Origin: Pedobacter sp. Leaf250 | Lineage (GTDB): Bacteria; Bacteroidota; Bacteroidia; Sphingobacteriales; Sphingobacteriaceae | Direction: 5' to 3' | DNA: 64,000 nucleotides | Assembly (NCBI RefSeq): GCF_920984735.1 | Contig: NZ_CAKLBU010000017.1 | Coordinates: 1-64,000, forward strand | Shown here: positions 1 to 8,800 of the stretch, in pieces | How positions within the stretch are numbered: the stretch's first letter is position 1 | How the letters are laid out: each line of letters starts with the position of its first letter | The notes under the pieces: generated by a model | Databases searched by the model: none | Told to the model about the DNA's origin: nothing | What the model saw: the letters and a program-made list of their open reading frames with translations, nothing else | Translations under genes and position numbers: made by a program

Positions 1-423
1 GAAATTGAAAACCTAATAGCAGAAAGCTACGCCGGATTATCACAAAATTTAAGGAGTATACCAGGTATAGGCCCCCGAAGTGCATCATTACTGATTATTT
101 TGACCGATGGCTTCAAAATGTTTGAAAACCATAAAAGGCTAATATCTTACTTTGGTCTTGCGCCAAGGATATATGAGTCCGGAACCAGCGTAAAGGGCAA
201 GAACCATATCTGTAAAATGGGAATGGGACAGGTACGCAAATTACTGTATATGGCTGCAACAGCTGCAATAAGATGCAACAAAGCATGTAAAGAACTCTAT
301 GAGCGATTGAGGGTAAAGGGCAAGCCGCATAAAGTTGCTTTGATAGCGGCTGTAAATAAATTAGTTAAGCAGAGCTTTGCAATTGCGAAAACAGGAAGGA
401 AATATCAGTTACAACCTTCCTGA
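1..423 (+). CDS. IS110-family transposase, C-terminal part (5' end outside window)
   Basis: The reading frame is open from the first base, so the gene begins before the window. The visible 140 residues match the C-terminal Transposase_20 half of IS110/IS1111 transposases: a helix-hairpin-helix-like IPGIGPRSA segment at residues 20-28, then the family block running from YFGLAPRIYESG to QVRKLLYMAA, and a basic tail. These enzymes use an N-terminal RuvC-like DEDD domain, which is not visible here, together with this C-terminal serine-containing domain, guided in at least some members by an RNA encoded in the element end. No terminal inverted repeats are expected for IS110 proper, so the exact right end of the element cannot be fixed. 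It lies outside the putative islands and marks the old chromosomal flank. Confidence 0.85.
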   Translation, partial: EIENLIAESYAGLSQNLRSIPGIGPRSASLLIILTDGFKMFENHKRLISYFGLAPRIYESGTSVKGKNHICKMGMGQVRKLLYMAATAAIRCNKACKELYERLRVKGKPHKVALIAAVNKLVKQSFAIAKTGRKYQLQPS

Positions 424-452
424 AGCGAAATATTATTTGAATTTAAACACAG

Positions 453-476
453 TTCATCCTGAGCCTGTCGAAGGAC
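453..476. repeat. Dispersed intergenic repeat (CCTGTCGAAGGAC type)
   Basis: The 24-base stretch contains the phrase CATCCTGAGCCTGTCGAAGG, which I recognise as a very common dispersed intergenic repeat in Bacteroidota and other genomes. It lies just after the transposase stop codon. Its function is not known to me. Confidence 0.55.
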
Positions 477-494
477 AAACCCCAAAATCCCCTG

Positions 495-526
495 CGTCAT
501 TGCGAGGAGGAACGACGTGGCAATCT
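495..526. repeat. Dispersed repeat (CGTCATTGCGAGGAGGAACG type)
   Basis: This 32-base stretch starts with CGTCATTGCGAGGAGGAACG and has ATTGC and GCAAT as inverted ends. The same phrase is found scattered through intergenic DNA of many bacterial genomes. It sits 18 bases after the other dispersed repeat, in the same gene-free stretch (424-732), which holds nothing else I can recognise. Confidence 0.55.
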
Positions 527-732
527 TATCATTCACGCGTATCAACCATAAATTTTAAACCATATAAGGCATTTAGAATATATAGGTAAATCTTTTTTAG
601 TACTCCAGCTCGCCCTCACCACACACCCAATTCATTATCCTCTCTACTTCATCCTTTTACGTCCTTTAGAAGTCTGTTTCTCACAGTTCCTAAAATATAT
701 CGCCAACTGGACAGATAAGAAAGGAGGCAGTC

Positions 733-1244
733 ATGATTAATCAATTAAGGCTGTACCTTTCTGCTACAATTCTACTCGCTGCCTGCGGCAGCATCAGGAA
801 GAACAAGGAGTTGCAAGGTTATAATATGAATACAGCGGCAATAGCAACACAAATTCAAGTTTGTTGCATACTTCTACTATTAATGAATCCATAACTGACA
901 GCAGTGCAGGTGATTATATGGTTCAGATTTTCCCCAGTGGATATTTCACTTATGACAACGGATATGGATATAGAGGAATGGCGACGCAGGTGGTATGGAA
1001 AGGAAAAACAAACCATAAAGTGATTGCTAACCGCAACCAAACGAGTTTAAATCAAATGGATCAAAAGCAAATCGTTTCCACTAGAACCGCTAAAAGTGCA
1101 TTCGATAAAAAACTGAAAAAAAGCAAATGGGTGATGCCGGTTTGGGTTTGGATAGTTTTTGCGATGGTGGTCTTATCGGGATGGGGACTAATGATAATTA
1201 AAATTCGAAAATTGCAGGTAAGTAAATTTACATTTGCACAATAA
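733..1244 (+). pseudogene. Small lipoprotein gene with an apparent frameshift
   Basis: An AGGAGG ribosome-binding site precedes an ATG at 733. The first frame gives a lipoprotein signal ending in a lipobox LAAC-G-S at residues 15-20, then stops at about 885. A second frame, open from about 825, continues with a hydrophilic segment, FPSGYFTYDNG and GYRGMATQVVWKG, and one C-terminal membrane segment (VMPVWVWIVFAMVVLSGWG). Joined near 820-825, the two would form one protein of about 170 residues: lipid anchor, spacer, membrane helix. This resembles small lipoproteins with a C-terminal helix seen in Bacteroidota mobile DNA, but I cannot name the family. Either the gene is broken by a frameshift or there is a sequencing error; two separate small genes are less likely. 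Confidence 0.45.
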
Positions 1245-1289
1245 TGATCGCCATTTGCCGTATAATATACGAGAGCGTTAATTTAGATA

Positions 1290-1330
1290 AACGGGAATCT
1301 TCCGAAAGGGATGATTCCCGTTTTCATTTT
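1290..1330 (+). terminator. Rho-independent terminator after the lipoprotein gene
   Basis: A perfect 10-bp inverted repeat, AACGGGAATC with GATTCCCGTT, has a 13-base loop and is followed by a T-rich stretch (TTTCATTTT). It ends the rightward transcript of the small lipoprotein gene. Confidence 0.75.
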
Positions 1331-1348
1331 GATGCCTTTAAACAACAA

Positions 1349-1370
1349 AGCCCCCGGTAATCGGAGGGCT
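1349..1370 (-). terminator. Hairpin with T-rich tail, leftward orientation
   Basis: The arms AGCCCTCC and GGGGGCT pair with one mismatch around a short loop, and on the minus strand a TTTGTTGTTT tail follows. It reads as a terminator for leftward transcripts leaving the putative island. It lies 16 bases outside the left attachment-like sequence. Confidence 0.4.
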
Positions 1371-1386
1371 ACAATTTTGATCTGGA

Positions 1387-1403
1387 AAGGGGTCCCGACG
1401 AAG
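1387..1403. other. Putative left attachment site of island A
   Basis: This sequence agrees at 14 of 17 positions with the tRNA-Arg 3'-end core found at 23155-23171 and 59801-59817, with an unbroken 11-base block GGTCCCGACGA. It has the same orientation as the other two copies. The weaker match makes it the least certain of the three boundaries. The rest of the gene-free stretch 1245-1797 holds two hairpins and the palindromes before the ATPase gene. Confidence 0.5.
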
Positions 1404-1461
1404 CCAGAACAAGCCTTACTCAAACAACCTTCTGATTAACAATTACTTGCAAACACAATTA

Positions 1462-1472
1462 CGACTCACTAA
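1462..1472. repeat. CGACTCACTAA repeat near the left end of island A
   Basis: This 11-base word is repeated exactly and in the same orientation at 23035-23045, close to the other end of island A. Such paired words near both ends can be arm-type sites for an integrase; this is inference. Confidence 0.35.
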
Positions 1473-1665
1473 CTATCCAAAATGACTATTATTGGGCTCA
1501 AATGTTATCACTAAAATTTACGAAATGAATTTGTTTAACACAAGAAAAATCATTAAGCTATAATAAGCTACAGAGTATTAAGAAAGCCGAAAAAACTAAT
1601 TTTTGTAAACCAGACTTACTAAATCGCCATGAGTAAAGGAATTTTTATTAAAACAAAAAACTATT

Positions 1666-1767
1666 TATCAACAGCCAAATCAACTCATTTTATATACGTT
1701 TTGGCTGAAGATATTTTTTTATCCACAGCCAAAACACTATATTTGAGCAATGTTTTGGCTGCGGATA
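1666..1767. promoter_or_regulatory. Two consecutive palindromes before the ATPase gene
   Basis: The word TATCcACAGCCAAAA appears four times in alternating orientation. One pair is at 1666-1679 and 1700-1713 (two mismatches). The other is at 1720-1735 and 1752-1767 and pairs 16 bases with one mismatch around a 16-base loop. The second palindrome ends 30 bases before the ATPase start. The layout suggests a pair of operator sites for a dimeric regulator, or a structured leader RNA. Confidence 0.55.
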
Positions 1768-1797
1768 AAATTGTTTTAATCTCTTGGAAGAAGAAAT

Positions 1798-3231
1798 ATG
1801 GAATTGCTCATCGGAAGAATAGCGGAAAAGAAAATATTGTCAGAGGCGCTTGCTTCGTCCTCATCAGAGCTCTTAGCAGTCTTTGGCAGGAGAAGAGTAG
1901 GAAAAACTTTCTTGATCCGATCGGTCTTTCAGAAACAGCTCATTTTTGAACTGTCGGGAGTTCACGACGCGAATGCTAGCGAGCAATTACTCAATTTCAG
2001 CAAGGCTATCGCAGATGCATTAGGCTCAGGATTAACTCCTGCAGCTCCTAAGAACTGGACGGAAGCTTTCTGGCAACTCAGGGAATTTGCAGCCCCTATA
2101 CTTAAAAAAAGAAAAGCTGTAATTTTCTTTGATGAGTTCCCTTGGCTAAGTTCGCATAAATCTGGCTTTCTTTCTGCATTTGAATATTTTTGGAACCAAT
2201 GGGCCTCACAACAGCCAAACCTGATTGTTACTATCTGTGGATCTGCTGCCACTTGGATGATCAAAAAAGTTGTCAATAGCAAAGGAGGCCTGCACAATCG
2301 CTTAACGCGTAAAATCCGCCTGTTACCTTTCACATTGCACGAGACAGAACAGTACCTAAAAAGTAATAATATCCATATTGACCGTTACCAGGTGCTAACC
2401 ATTTTTATGGCAATGGGCGGTGTCCCCCATTACCTGAAAGAACTAAAAAAAGGGGAAAGTGCTACCCAGGTCATTGACAGGCTTTGCTTCACCAAGGATG
2501 GTCTCCTTTCAACAGAATTCGCAAACCTATACCGCTCTCTTTTCGAAAACGCAGACAGGCATATTTCCATAGTTAAGGCACTCGCGGATAAACCATCGGG
2601 ATTGACAAGAAACGAAATCATACAGACATGCAACCTACAGAGTGGGGGGACGACCAGTCTTTTACTTGAGGAACTTGTCGAGTCTGGCTTCATTACACCG
2701 CACCTGCCTTTCCAGAAGAATGCCAATCAGAGCATTTACAAGCTTAGCGATGAATACAGCCTTTTCTACCTTAAATTTATTGAACATTCCCGAGCCACCG
2801 GTGCAGGTACATGGTTAAAAAAATCATCAACGTCTTCCTGGAGGAGTTGGAGTGGTTACGCATTCGAAGGGATCTGCATGAAGCATACAGATAATATTAA
2901 ACAAGCGCTTGGTATTTCTGGAGTGTTCACTGAAACATCAGCTTGGCGGCATTCTCCTAAAGATGGAAATGGTGCACAGATCGATCTTTTGCTGGACAGA
3001 CAGGATAATGTGATAAGCATATGTGAAATGAAGTTCTCAAATGCTGAGTTTGCCATAGATAAAACCTATGCTACTGAGTTAAAGAACAAACTTGATATAT
3101 TTCGTCGGGAGAGTAAAACTAAAAAAGCACTTTTCCTAGCCATGGTTACAACCTATGGCACCAAAGACAATATGTATTCTATTGGCCTGGTACAGAACGA
3201 AGTTACCATGGATGATTTGTTTGTGCCTTAG
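1798..3231 (+). CDS. AAA ATPase with C-terminal DUF234/PD-(D/E)xK-like domain
   Basis: The N-terminal two thirds is a STAND-like ATPase of the archaeal ATPase_2/AAA_14 group. It shows a Walker A GRRRVGKT at residues 30-37 and a Walker B with AVIFFDEF at 107-114. A helical winged region follows, with the SGLTRNEI helix-turn-helix around residue 265. The C-terminal part carries GAQIDLLLDR and ICEMKFS, giving D396 with E410-x-K412, a PD-(D/E)xK nuclease pattern as in DUF234 proteins. The length of 477 residues is usual for the family. It stands alone behind paired palindromes, which suggests tight control. The family is frequent in mobile DNA; its biological role is poorly defined, and defence or toxin functions are only inference. 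Confidence 0.8.
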   Translation: MELLIGRIAEKKILSEALASSSSELLAVFGRRRVGKTFLIRSVFQKQLIFELSGVHDANASEQLLNFSKAIADALGSGLTPAAPKNWTEAFWQLREFAAPILKKRKAVIFFDEFPWLSSHKSGFLSAFEYFWNQWASQQPNLIVTICGSAATWMIKKVVNSKGGLHNRLTRKIRLLPFTLHETEQYLKSNNIHIDRYQVLTIFMAMGGVPHYLKELKKGESATQVIDRLCFTKDGLLSTEFANLYRSLFENADRHISIVKALADKPSGLTRNEIIQTCNLQSGGTTSLLLEELVESGFITPHLPFQKNANQSIYKLSDEYSLFYLKFIEHSRATGAGTWLKKSSTSSWRSWSGYAFEGICMKHTDNIKQALGISGVFTETSAWRHSPKDGNGAQIDLLLDRQDNVISICEMKFSNAEFAIDKTYATELKNKLDIFRRESKTKKALFLAMVTTYGTKDNMYSIGLVQNEVTMDDLFVP

Positions 3232-3610
3232 TATAAGGTATCAAAAGGATTCAAAATGCTGTTTTTATTAGATTGTTTTGCCCACTAAAAAACCAAAATT
3301 TTAGGTAAACACCTTATGCATTTACCCTAATTCTGTTACAGGAATTTCAACATCTACCCTAATTCTATGTCAAATTATTAATCTATATCAGCTAATTTCG
3401 TGACGATATGTAGGGATTAATTTTTGCGGAGCCAAGCATCATTAGGGCCTTTACACTAATTACAATCTTACTTATTTGATTTATGATGATATTGGTTCTT
3501 CAGATTTTATCGACGCACCTTTTCCTAGAGAATTATAAGGCAAAATCTCGCTGTTGAAATAATTTATTTTCTGTTCTGATTTTTTTCTCCACCATTTAAA
3601 CTTAGAAGAC
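3232..3610. other. Gene-free stretch between convergent genes
   Basis: No gene is visible in this A+T-rich stretch. The word TACCCTAATTCT occurs twice, about 30 bases apart, around 3325-3367. No convincing terminator hairpin is seen for either flanking gene. Confidence 0.4.
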
Positions 3611-5218
3611 TTAACTGGCCGACGACTTTCTGCCCACATATTTCACGAATAAATTTGCCCATGTCCTATAAACCTTTTCTCTCTCCTTTACTATAAGCAT
3701 TAGATTTTCTACCCCATATTTTAAAGCCGCTATTTGATATATCCTTTCTAATATCTCTTCAAGCTTAGCAGGATTATCCATGTTCAGCCTATTATCACGG
3801 TCACTATCAATTTTGGTAATAAGCCTTTTCATAAATGCTTCTGACGAATATAGGATTAACTGCTTCGTGTAGAGCACGATACTATCATAATCTGCAGTTT
3901 CATCCAGATATGCTAACAGCCCTTTAAAATCCCCTTCCAAATTTCGTAATGCTAAAGAAAAATCTGCAGCATTTTTATGAAAACCCGCAAGCTGTCTTGC
4001 ATTTGCCAAAACCTGATTTCTCCATTTTTTAAATTGGGCATCAGGTTGAATATTGGCAAGAACAAAGGTATAGTTGTCAAAGTTAGGCTTGTACAGCAGT
4101 TCCCTTGAAAGAACTCCGACAAGTTTCTTATCATCTTTTGTTTGGGTATAAATCTGTTTCAATCTCGCGATATAATCCAAATCATAGTTGGAATTGGTAT
4201 TTTCGTCCATTTGCTGAGTACAGTAGGTCTCTGCAGTATTCAACTCTCCAAGCTCGATTAGCGCATCTATCAGCCTAATATTATACACAATAGCATGCCT
4301 GATCGGCCGGAATGTATCCTTATATTCTGGGAAATTTTTATTGACTACAACCATGTGCAGCAACAACTGCAATAATTCTTTTGAATCCTCGACTCTTTCA
4401 TCTTTCCTGGACTGATATATTTTCTCTATAATCCCCGCTATCTTGGAACGCCTCTGGACTGAGGTTGTATTAAATATATGCACAAATATATTCGTGTACT
4501 CGCGGCGAATCCCACCATATCCATCCAGAAAAAATTCTTTTGAAAAATAGGTTAAGCACTTATTCCAGGTCTCATCATCTCTAATATTTGATATAACCTC
4601 TTCTGTCCGGGTTAAGACTTGTTTAAAATAGCTCTCAAACCTCTTGCTGTTGGTTAATATCCGGTATTTGTATTCAACAACAGTGTCAATTACAGCATGA
4701 ATCTGTATAAAATAATTTTCATTAGCAGGCTCAGCAAAGTATCGAACTAAAATTGGCTTATGAAGTTCCGTCCACAGATCGATGATCTTTTTAACTTCAA
4801 CAACTTCGGCTTTTCGTCTTTTACCAATCACTGCCTTTACAGCATCATGGGTTAAAGCAATAATTTCTGCTGGTGTATAATTCTCAGATTTATTAGAGAA
4901 TTCATTCATAAAAGCAATACTCAGATCCTTATTTTTTTTCAACGTCTTTAAAACCCATTCTTTGATTCTTTCGGGATCAGCTTGCTCTATGGCGTGGTTT
5001 ACAGGGTCAATCTTTTTGCTGACAGTGACCTTAGCGGTTGGCTTCATCCCTTTGGCAATAAAAGCTAAAAGTGCAATCTTATGCTGGCAGAATGAGAGAT
5101 TACTTTTGCATTCACAAGTAGAGTTGATCACGGCACCTTTTTCTAACTGTAAGCTTACGTCATAACTTTTATCAAGTTCATCAACGTAGGCCTCGAAATC
5201 TCCAGCCTTAAATACCAT
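3611..5218 (-). CDS. SWIM zinc-finger protein
   Basis: The N-terminus holds a SWIM zinc-binding motif: C35-x-C37, then C44-x-H46, inside TCECKSNLSFCQHK. The remaining about 480 residues are a long, mostly helical, charged region with no motif I can name. SWIM domains bind zinc and are used for DNA or protein contacts. In bacteria they occur beside helicases and MoxR-type ATPases, but none is adjacent here. An in-frame stop sits two codons before the ATG, so the start is fixed, and the N-terminal stretch that many family members have before the SWIM motif is short or missing. The gene is transcribed toward the ATPase gene and appears to stand alone. Its function is unknown. Confidence 0.7.
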   Translation of the reverse strand: MVFKAGDFEAYVDELDKSYDVSLQLEKGAVINSTCECKSNLSFCQHKIALLAFIAKGMKPTAKVTVSKKIDPVNHAIEQADPERIKEWVLKTLKKNKDLSIAFMNEFSNKSENYTPAEIIALTHDAVKAVIGKRRKAEVVEVKKIIDLWTELHKPILVRYFAEPANENYFIQIHAVIDTVVEYKYRILTNSKRFESYFKQVLTRTEEVISNIRDDETWNKCLTYFSKEFFLDGYGGIRREYTNIFVHIFNTTSVQRRSKIAGIIEKIYQSRKDERVEDSKELLQLLLHMVVVNKNFPEYKDTFRPIRHAIVYNIRLIDALIELGELNTAETYCTQQMDENTNSNYDLDYIARLKQIYTQTKDDKKLVGVLSRELLYKPNFDNYTFVLANIQPDAQFKKWRNQVLANARQLAGFHKNAADFSLALRNLEGDFKGLLAYLDETADYDSIVLYTKQLILYSSEAFMKRLITKIDSDRDNRLNMDNPAKLEEILERIYQIAALKYGVENLMLIVKEREKVYRTWANLFVKYVGRKSSAS

Positions 5219-5369
5219 TGATCATTTTTTCTGTAGTTTTTTTATTTCTTCGTTTTTTGAGACAAATTTAAAAGCGAATTTTTTAGTAATTTAGCTTGAA
5301 CATAATACTAATGGCTCCTGGAAACAAAATACGATTTCCTATTCAAATATTTTCAATCAGATATATGAG

Positions 5370-5580
5370 CTAATTAAGTAAAGATGTCAATTTAGCATGC
5401 AGTTCACTCCTCTTAAATTCCTTTGCGACTACAATCCCATCAGAGGAGATTGAGAAATTTGAGTGGATAACAGTGACACCGTATTGTTGAGAAGCAGCAT
5501 ATTTACTAATACTTGCAACCAAGACATACCATCATCCTTAATCGCTTTAAGCCATTCCGACTTTTCTTTAATCGCAAACT
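5370..5580 (-). pseudogene. Remnant of a TlpA/AhpC-TSA thioredoxin-like gene
   Basis: On the minus strand two frames together read WLKAIKDDGMSWLQV, then KYAASQQYGVTVIHSNFSI and SSDGIVVAKEFKRSELHAKL, ending in a stop at 5370-5372. This is the usual C-terminal pattern of TlpA-like thioredoxin proteins (W..I..DGL.W, then YGV..IP..F.I...G.I......EL...L). A frameshift separates the two parts and a stop interrupts the region upstream. The cis-proline position is occupied by histidine (VIHS). The gene is clearly dead and shows that this stretch is old, decaying DNA. Confidence 0.6.
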
Positions 5581-5670
5581 AACTTTGAGTTTCTATAGTG
5601 CGCCATAAGCAGTTTCTGATTCCGAAATTTCCACATTAGCAATTAACAAAACTTCGATTCGGGAGATGTA

Positions 5671-5696
5671 ATTTTTAAGTGTAAATACTTAAAAAT
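5671..5696. other. Perfect 10-bp inverted repeat
   Basis: ATTTTTAAGT and ACTTAAAAAT flank a 6-base spacer. It overlaps the stop codon of the short orphan frame to its right and could be a weak terminator or an operator for the rightward giant-gene operon. It is A+T-rich, so chance is possible. Confidence 0.35.
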
Positions 5697-5868
5697 GAGT
5701 ACTTAGTTTGATTATTTTTTCGGTACTTTTATTAATCATTATCGATAGCCCATTCGTTTTTAGCTTAACTGATTTGTCTGGCCCTTCCCAATAGATAAAA
5801 TCTTTATTTTCTATTATCAATTCAGCAATATAGCGCTGAACATCTATAATTTTTGCAGTGCATTTTGT
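5689..5868 (-). pseudogene. Short protein-like open frame without a start codon
   Basis: On the minus strand, 59 codons are open between two stops and read as protein-like sequence (IIDVQRYIAELIIENKDFIY, then WEGPDKSVKLKTNG). There is no ATG in frame near the beginning. It is probably a gene fragment of unknown family. Together with the thioredoxin remnant it fills most of the stretch before the giant-gene pair. Confidence 0.3.
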
Positions 5869-5898
5869 TTATTGACCTCATTTTAATTGATTAAAAAA

Positions 5899-8800
5899 AT
5901 GGCAAAAACCGTCTCCTCGAAAAGCCGTATTCAGCTTATTCACGATTTAACTGACGTAAATGATTCTTCCGGATCAAAACTACAGGTGTTACTTAATCAA
6001 ATTCGTAACTCTGATACATCAGGCGAAGGCACGTACTTGTTTAAAACAGATATGCCCTTCAGTATGGAGGAAGATATTCGCAAAAACAAATTGCTGCGTG
6101 AATTTTCTAAGGAGATACCTGCTGAAACCCAAAATGAACAATATGTCATTAGAAGGGAAACCCCATTTGCATCACTGACCAATATTACGCTGCCTGACGT
6201 GTTAGCTAATTCGGCACCAGCTTTAGGCGGCTTGGGGGCTATAGCAGCACCACAAAAAACGCTGGGTCCTTTTACCGGTAATGGAGGAAAATTAATATGG
6301 TATGATTTTTTTGCATATGAAAAATTAATCGCTGTTTATTTAGCCGGCGAGGATAAACCGATCATGCTTATTCCCCTTCGGATAAATGTGAGAGTCCGGC
6401 CTACTTCTTCCTATACCCTGTCCAAAGGAAGTATATGGATCCGGGCTGACTTATTTGCGTCTGCCGCGGGAAATACGAAATATACCGGGTTCAAAATTAA
6501 ATCGGGAAAAATTAGCTTTAATAGAACCATTTCAGGTCTTGGTGGCTCCATGAAACTTGGAGCAGATATTAGTTTTGATATGGAGCTGAACCTGGATAAC
6601 GAATTTGAAAATAAAGGAGAAGGAATTTACGGACTTGACTGCAGGAATTCAGCAGTGTATTTACCAAACATACTGGCATTAGCCTATATTGGAAAAAAAA
6701 TAACGATTAAAAGGTTCGAGGATCTTTCCTGGAAACTGTACGGGGATTCACGGGTTTTTAAACAAACTCCCAGGTTGGTAACCTTCAATTCAACCTTTGA
6801 TAAATTATTTATTCCCCTTCAAACCGCTAAGGACAATTTTCAGCCTCTGGCTATTGAATCAGAATTTTTTAGAATGGAGGGGGAAGCGCCAGTCAGGGCC
6901 TGTAATTGGTCACTATCTTTAAACGAGCTCGATGTCACTAAGCCATTTTCAATCCGGAACAATGGCGCCATTGCTGTTGATTGTAGAAAAGGTCTAACTG
7001 CCAGCTGGCAGGGTATAGATCCCAGCAAACCACTGCATTTGCTGAGTCCATATATATTCGTTGAACAGGGTTTATTTATTTTCCATGAACTTAATGCAGA
7101 TTTTAAATCTATTGAAGAAGAATATAAGCTATGGAACCGTTCGGACAACCCTGAGATTAAAACCGGAATGCGGTTGAGTTTCAACCGGAAGAAGAAGTTT
7201 GATTATATGTGCCTTGGGGAGGGTACGGAAGGAATTGTGGTATCAGCCGATATATCCATTAATGCAGACAAACCCCTGCAGGCGGATGGCGAGCCGGTTG
7301 CGCATCGTACAAAAGACAGCATTTATGTTAAATACATCTCAGCGGAGTCTGCTCAGGTCATGGTGATTGATCAGGATATGCTTTATGAGCATAGTGAAAA
7401 TGGAGATGTTGAAGAGAATTTATTATCTAAGCAAAAATTTAAGGAGCTTAAAAAGGAAGATAACCGGTACCGTTTCGTATTAGAAAATGCTTATCTAATC
7501 TGTACACCTCCTGCAACTCTTGTATTAAGAGGAAACTGGAATAAGATAAATGAAATCACAGAGGGCAATCTTACGGTTCTTTATGGCCTTACTGATCTCA
7601 TTCCGATGCTTGCGCATCCATATACCAGTGAAATATTACATGATCCCCGCAGTAGCCATCGCGGGTTAAACGATGTAGCTGCTTACAATAGAAGTCTGTC
7701 TGGAAGGATAACTTCAATAGCCAGCTGGAAGCAGAATGATTCAGCGATGGCCCAGGTTGCCATCGATTTCAAGCTGAGCTATAATCCACAGGAGATTATT
7801 CCTTCTGTGATTCAGTCTTCGAAAATAAGCTATGAATCTTCGATTAATCCATATGATGCAGCACCAATATCAGACAGGGGGAAGCCCATCAGAAGTTCGC
7901 AGACGTTTCGGGCACCGCGTGTTTTTTCGCTACTTGACCTCAGTACCCATGATGACCTGCTTGGCATTTCTATGTCTTTTAATCAGGTCAGGCATATTGC
8001 CGAGGGCTATGCGAAGGTTAACCAGGTTTCTGAACAGGTGGTGACTATTCAACAGATGAATCTCCGATCACCTATGGCGGTATTAAATGGTTATACTCTT
8101 CCGCATATTTCCTGGGAACCCCTCAAGAATGAAACACCGCCACGGGTTAGTGGCGATCCACAGGCGGGTTTGCTGGCCTACAGTGACCAGGGGCCGGCCA
8201 CGGTTTTTACTCAGCACGATAGCCAGGTCATTAACATTGATCCTGCAAGATATATGCAGCGGTTCAAGGTAAATCTAAAATCAGAAGAATTTTCTCAGAA
8301 GGAACCTCCCGCCCGCAATCCACTGTCAAAGAATGATTTCCTGCACAGTTCAGTACTATTTGGTCTGCCAAACGGAAAAGTTTCCATTGCTTATCTGGTT
8401 CCATTTGATGAATCCATTGCGATGATGAATAATAGTCATCTGGATTTTATCCAGCCGGACTTTAGCCATAAAAAACTGCAGCTTAAGGGCGGGATGCAGT
8501 TTCGGATAGCGGCACGTAAATCCAGTTTGCCCGAAAAATACGGTCCCGAGCTCTCCGGTATTACTTTACAATTGCATAATCTGATTGATGAGAATGGGCA
8601 GGAAATTTCCCAAAGTGTTTTAGGTAGTAGTGTGCACGCTATTTTCAGAGAGAATTTTTCACTGCAGATAAAAGATACAGGAGTTCCCATTACGCATATC
8701 GATTTCAGTGGCTATGGTGCCAGCACCTATAGTAACTGGCTTAATCCGGTAGGGAAATATGCCACCGTTGCGCAGGTGAAATTTGATGTTTTACGTGGAC

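Noticed and set aside
1629..1949. Open frame of 106 codons before and into the ATPase gene
   Set aside because: It runs through the paired palindromes and then overlaps the ATPase gene in another frame; its sequence merely translates the repeats.
3325..3367. TACCCTAATTCT repeated twice as an operator
   Set aside because: The two copies lie between convergent gene ends, far from any start codon, in A+T-rich DNA.
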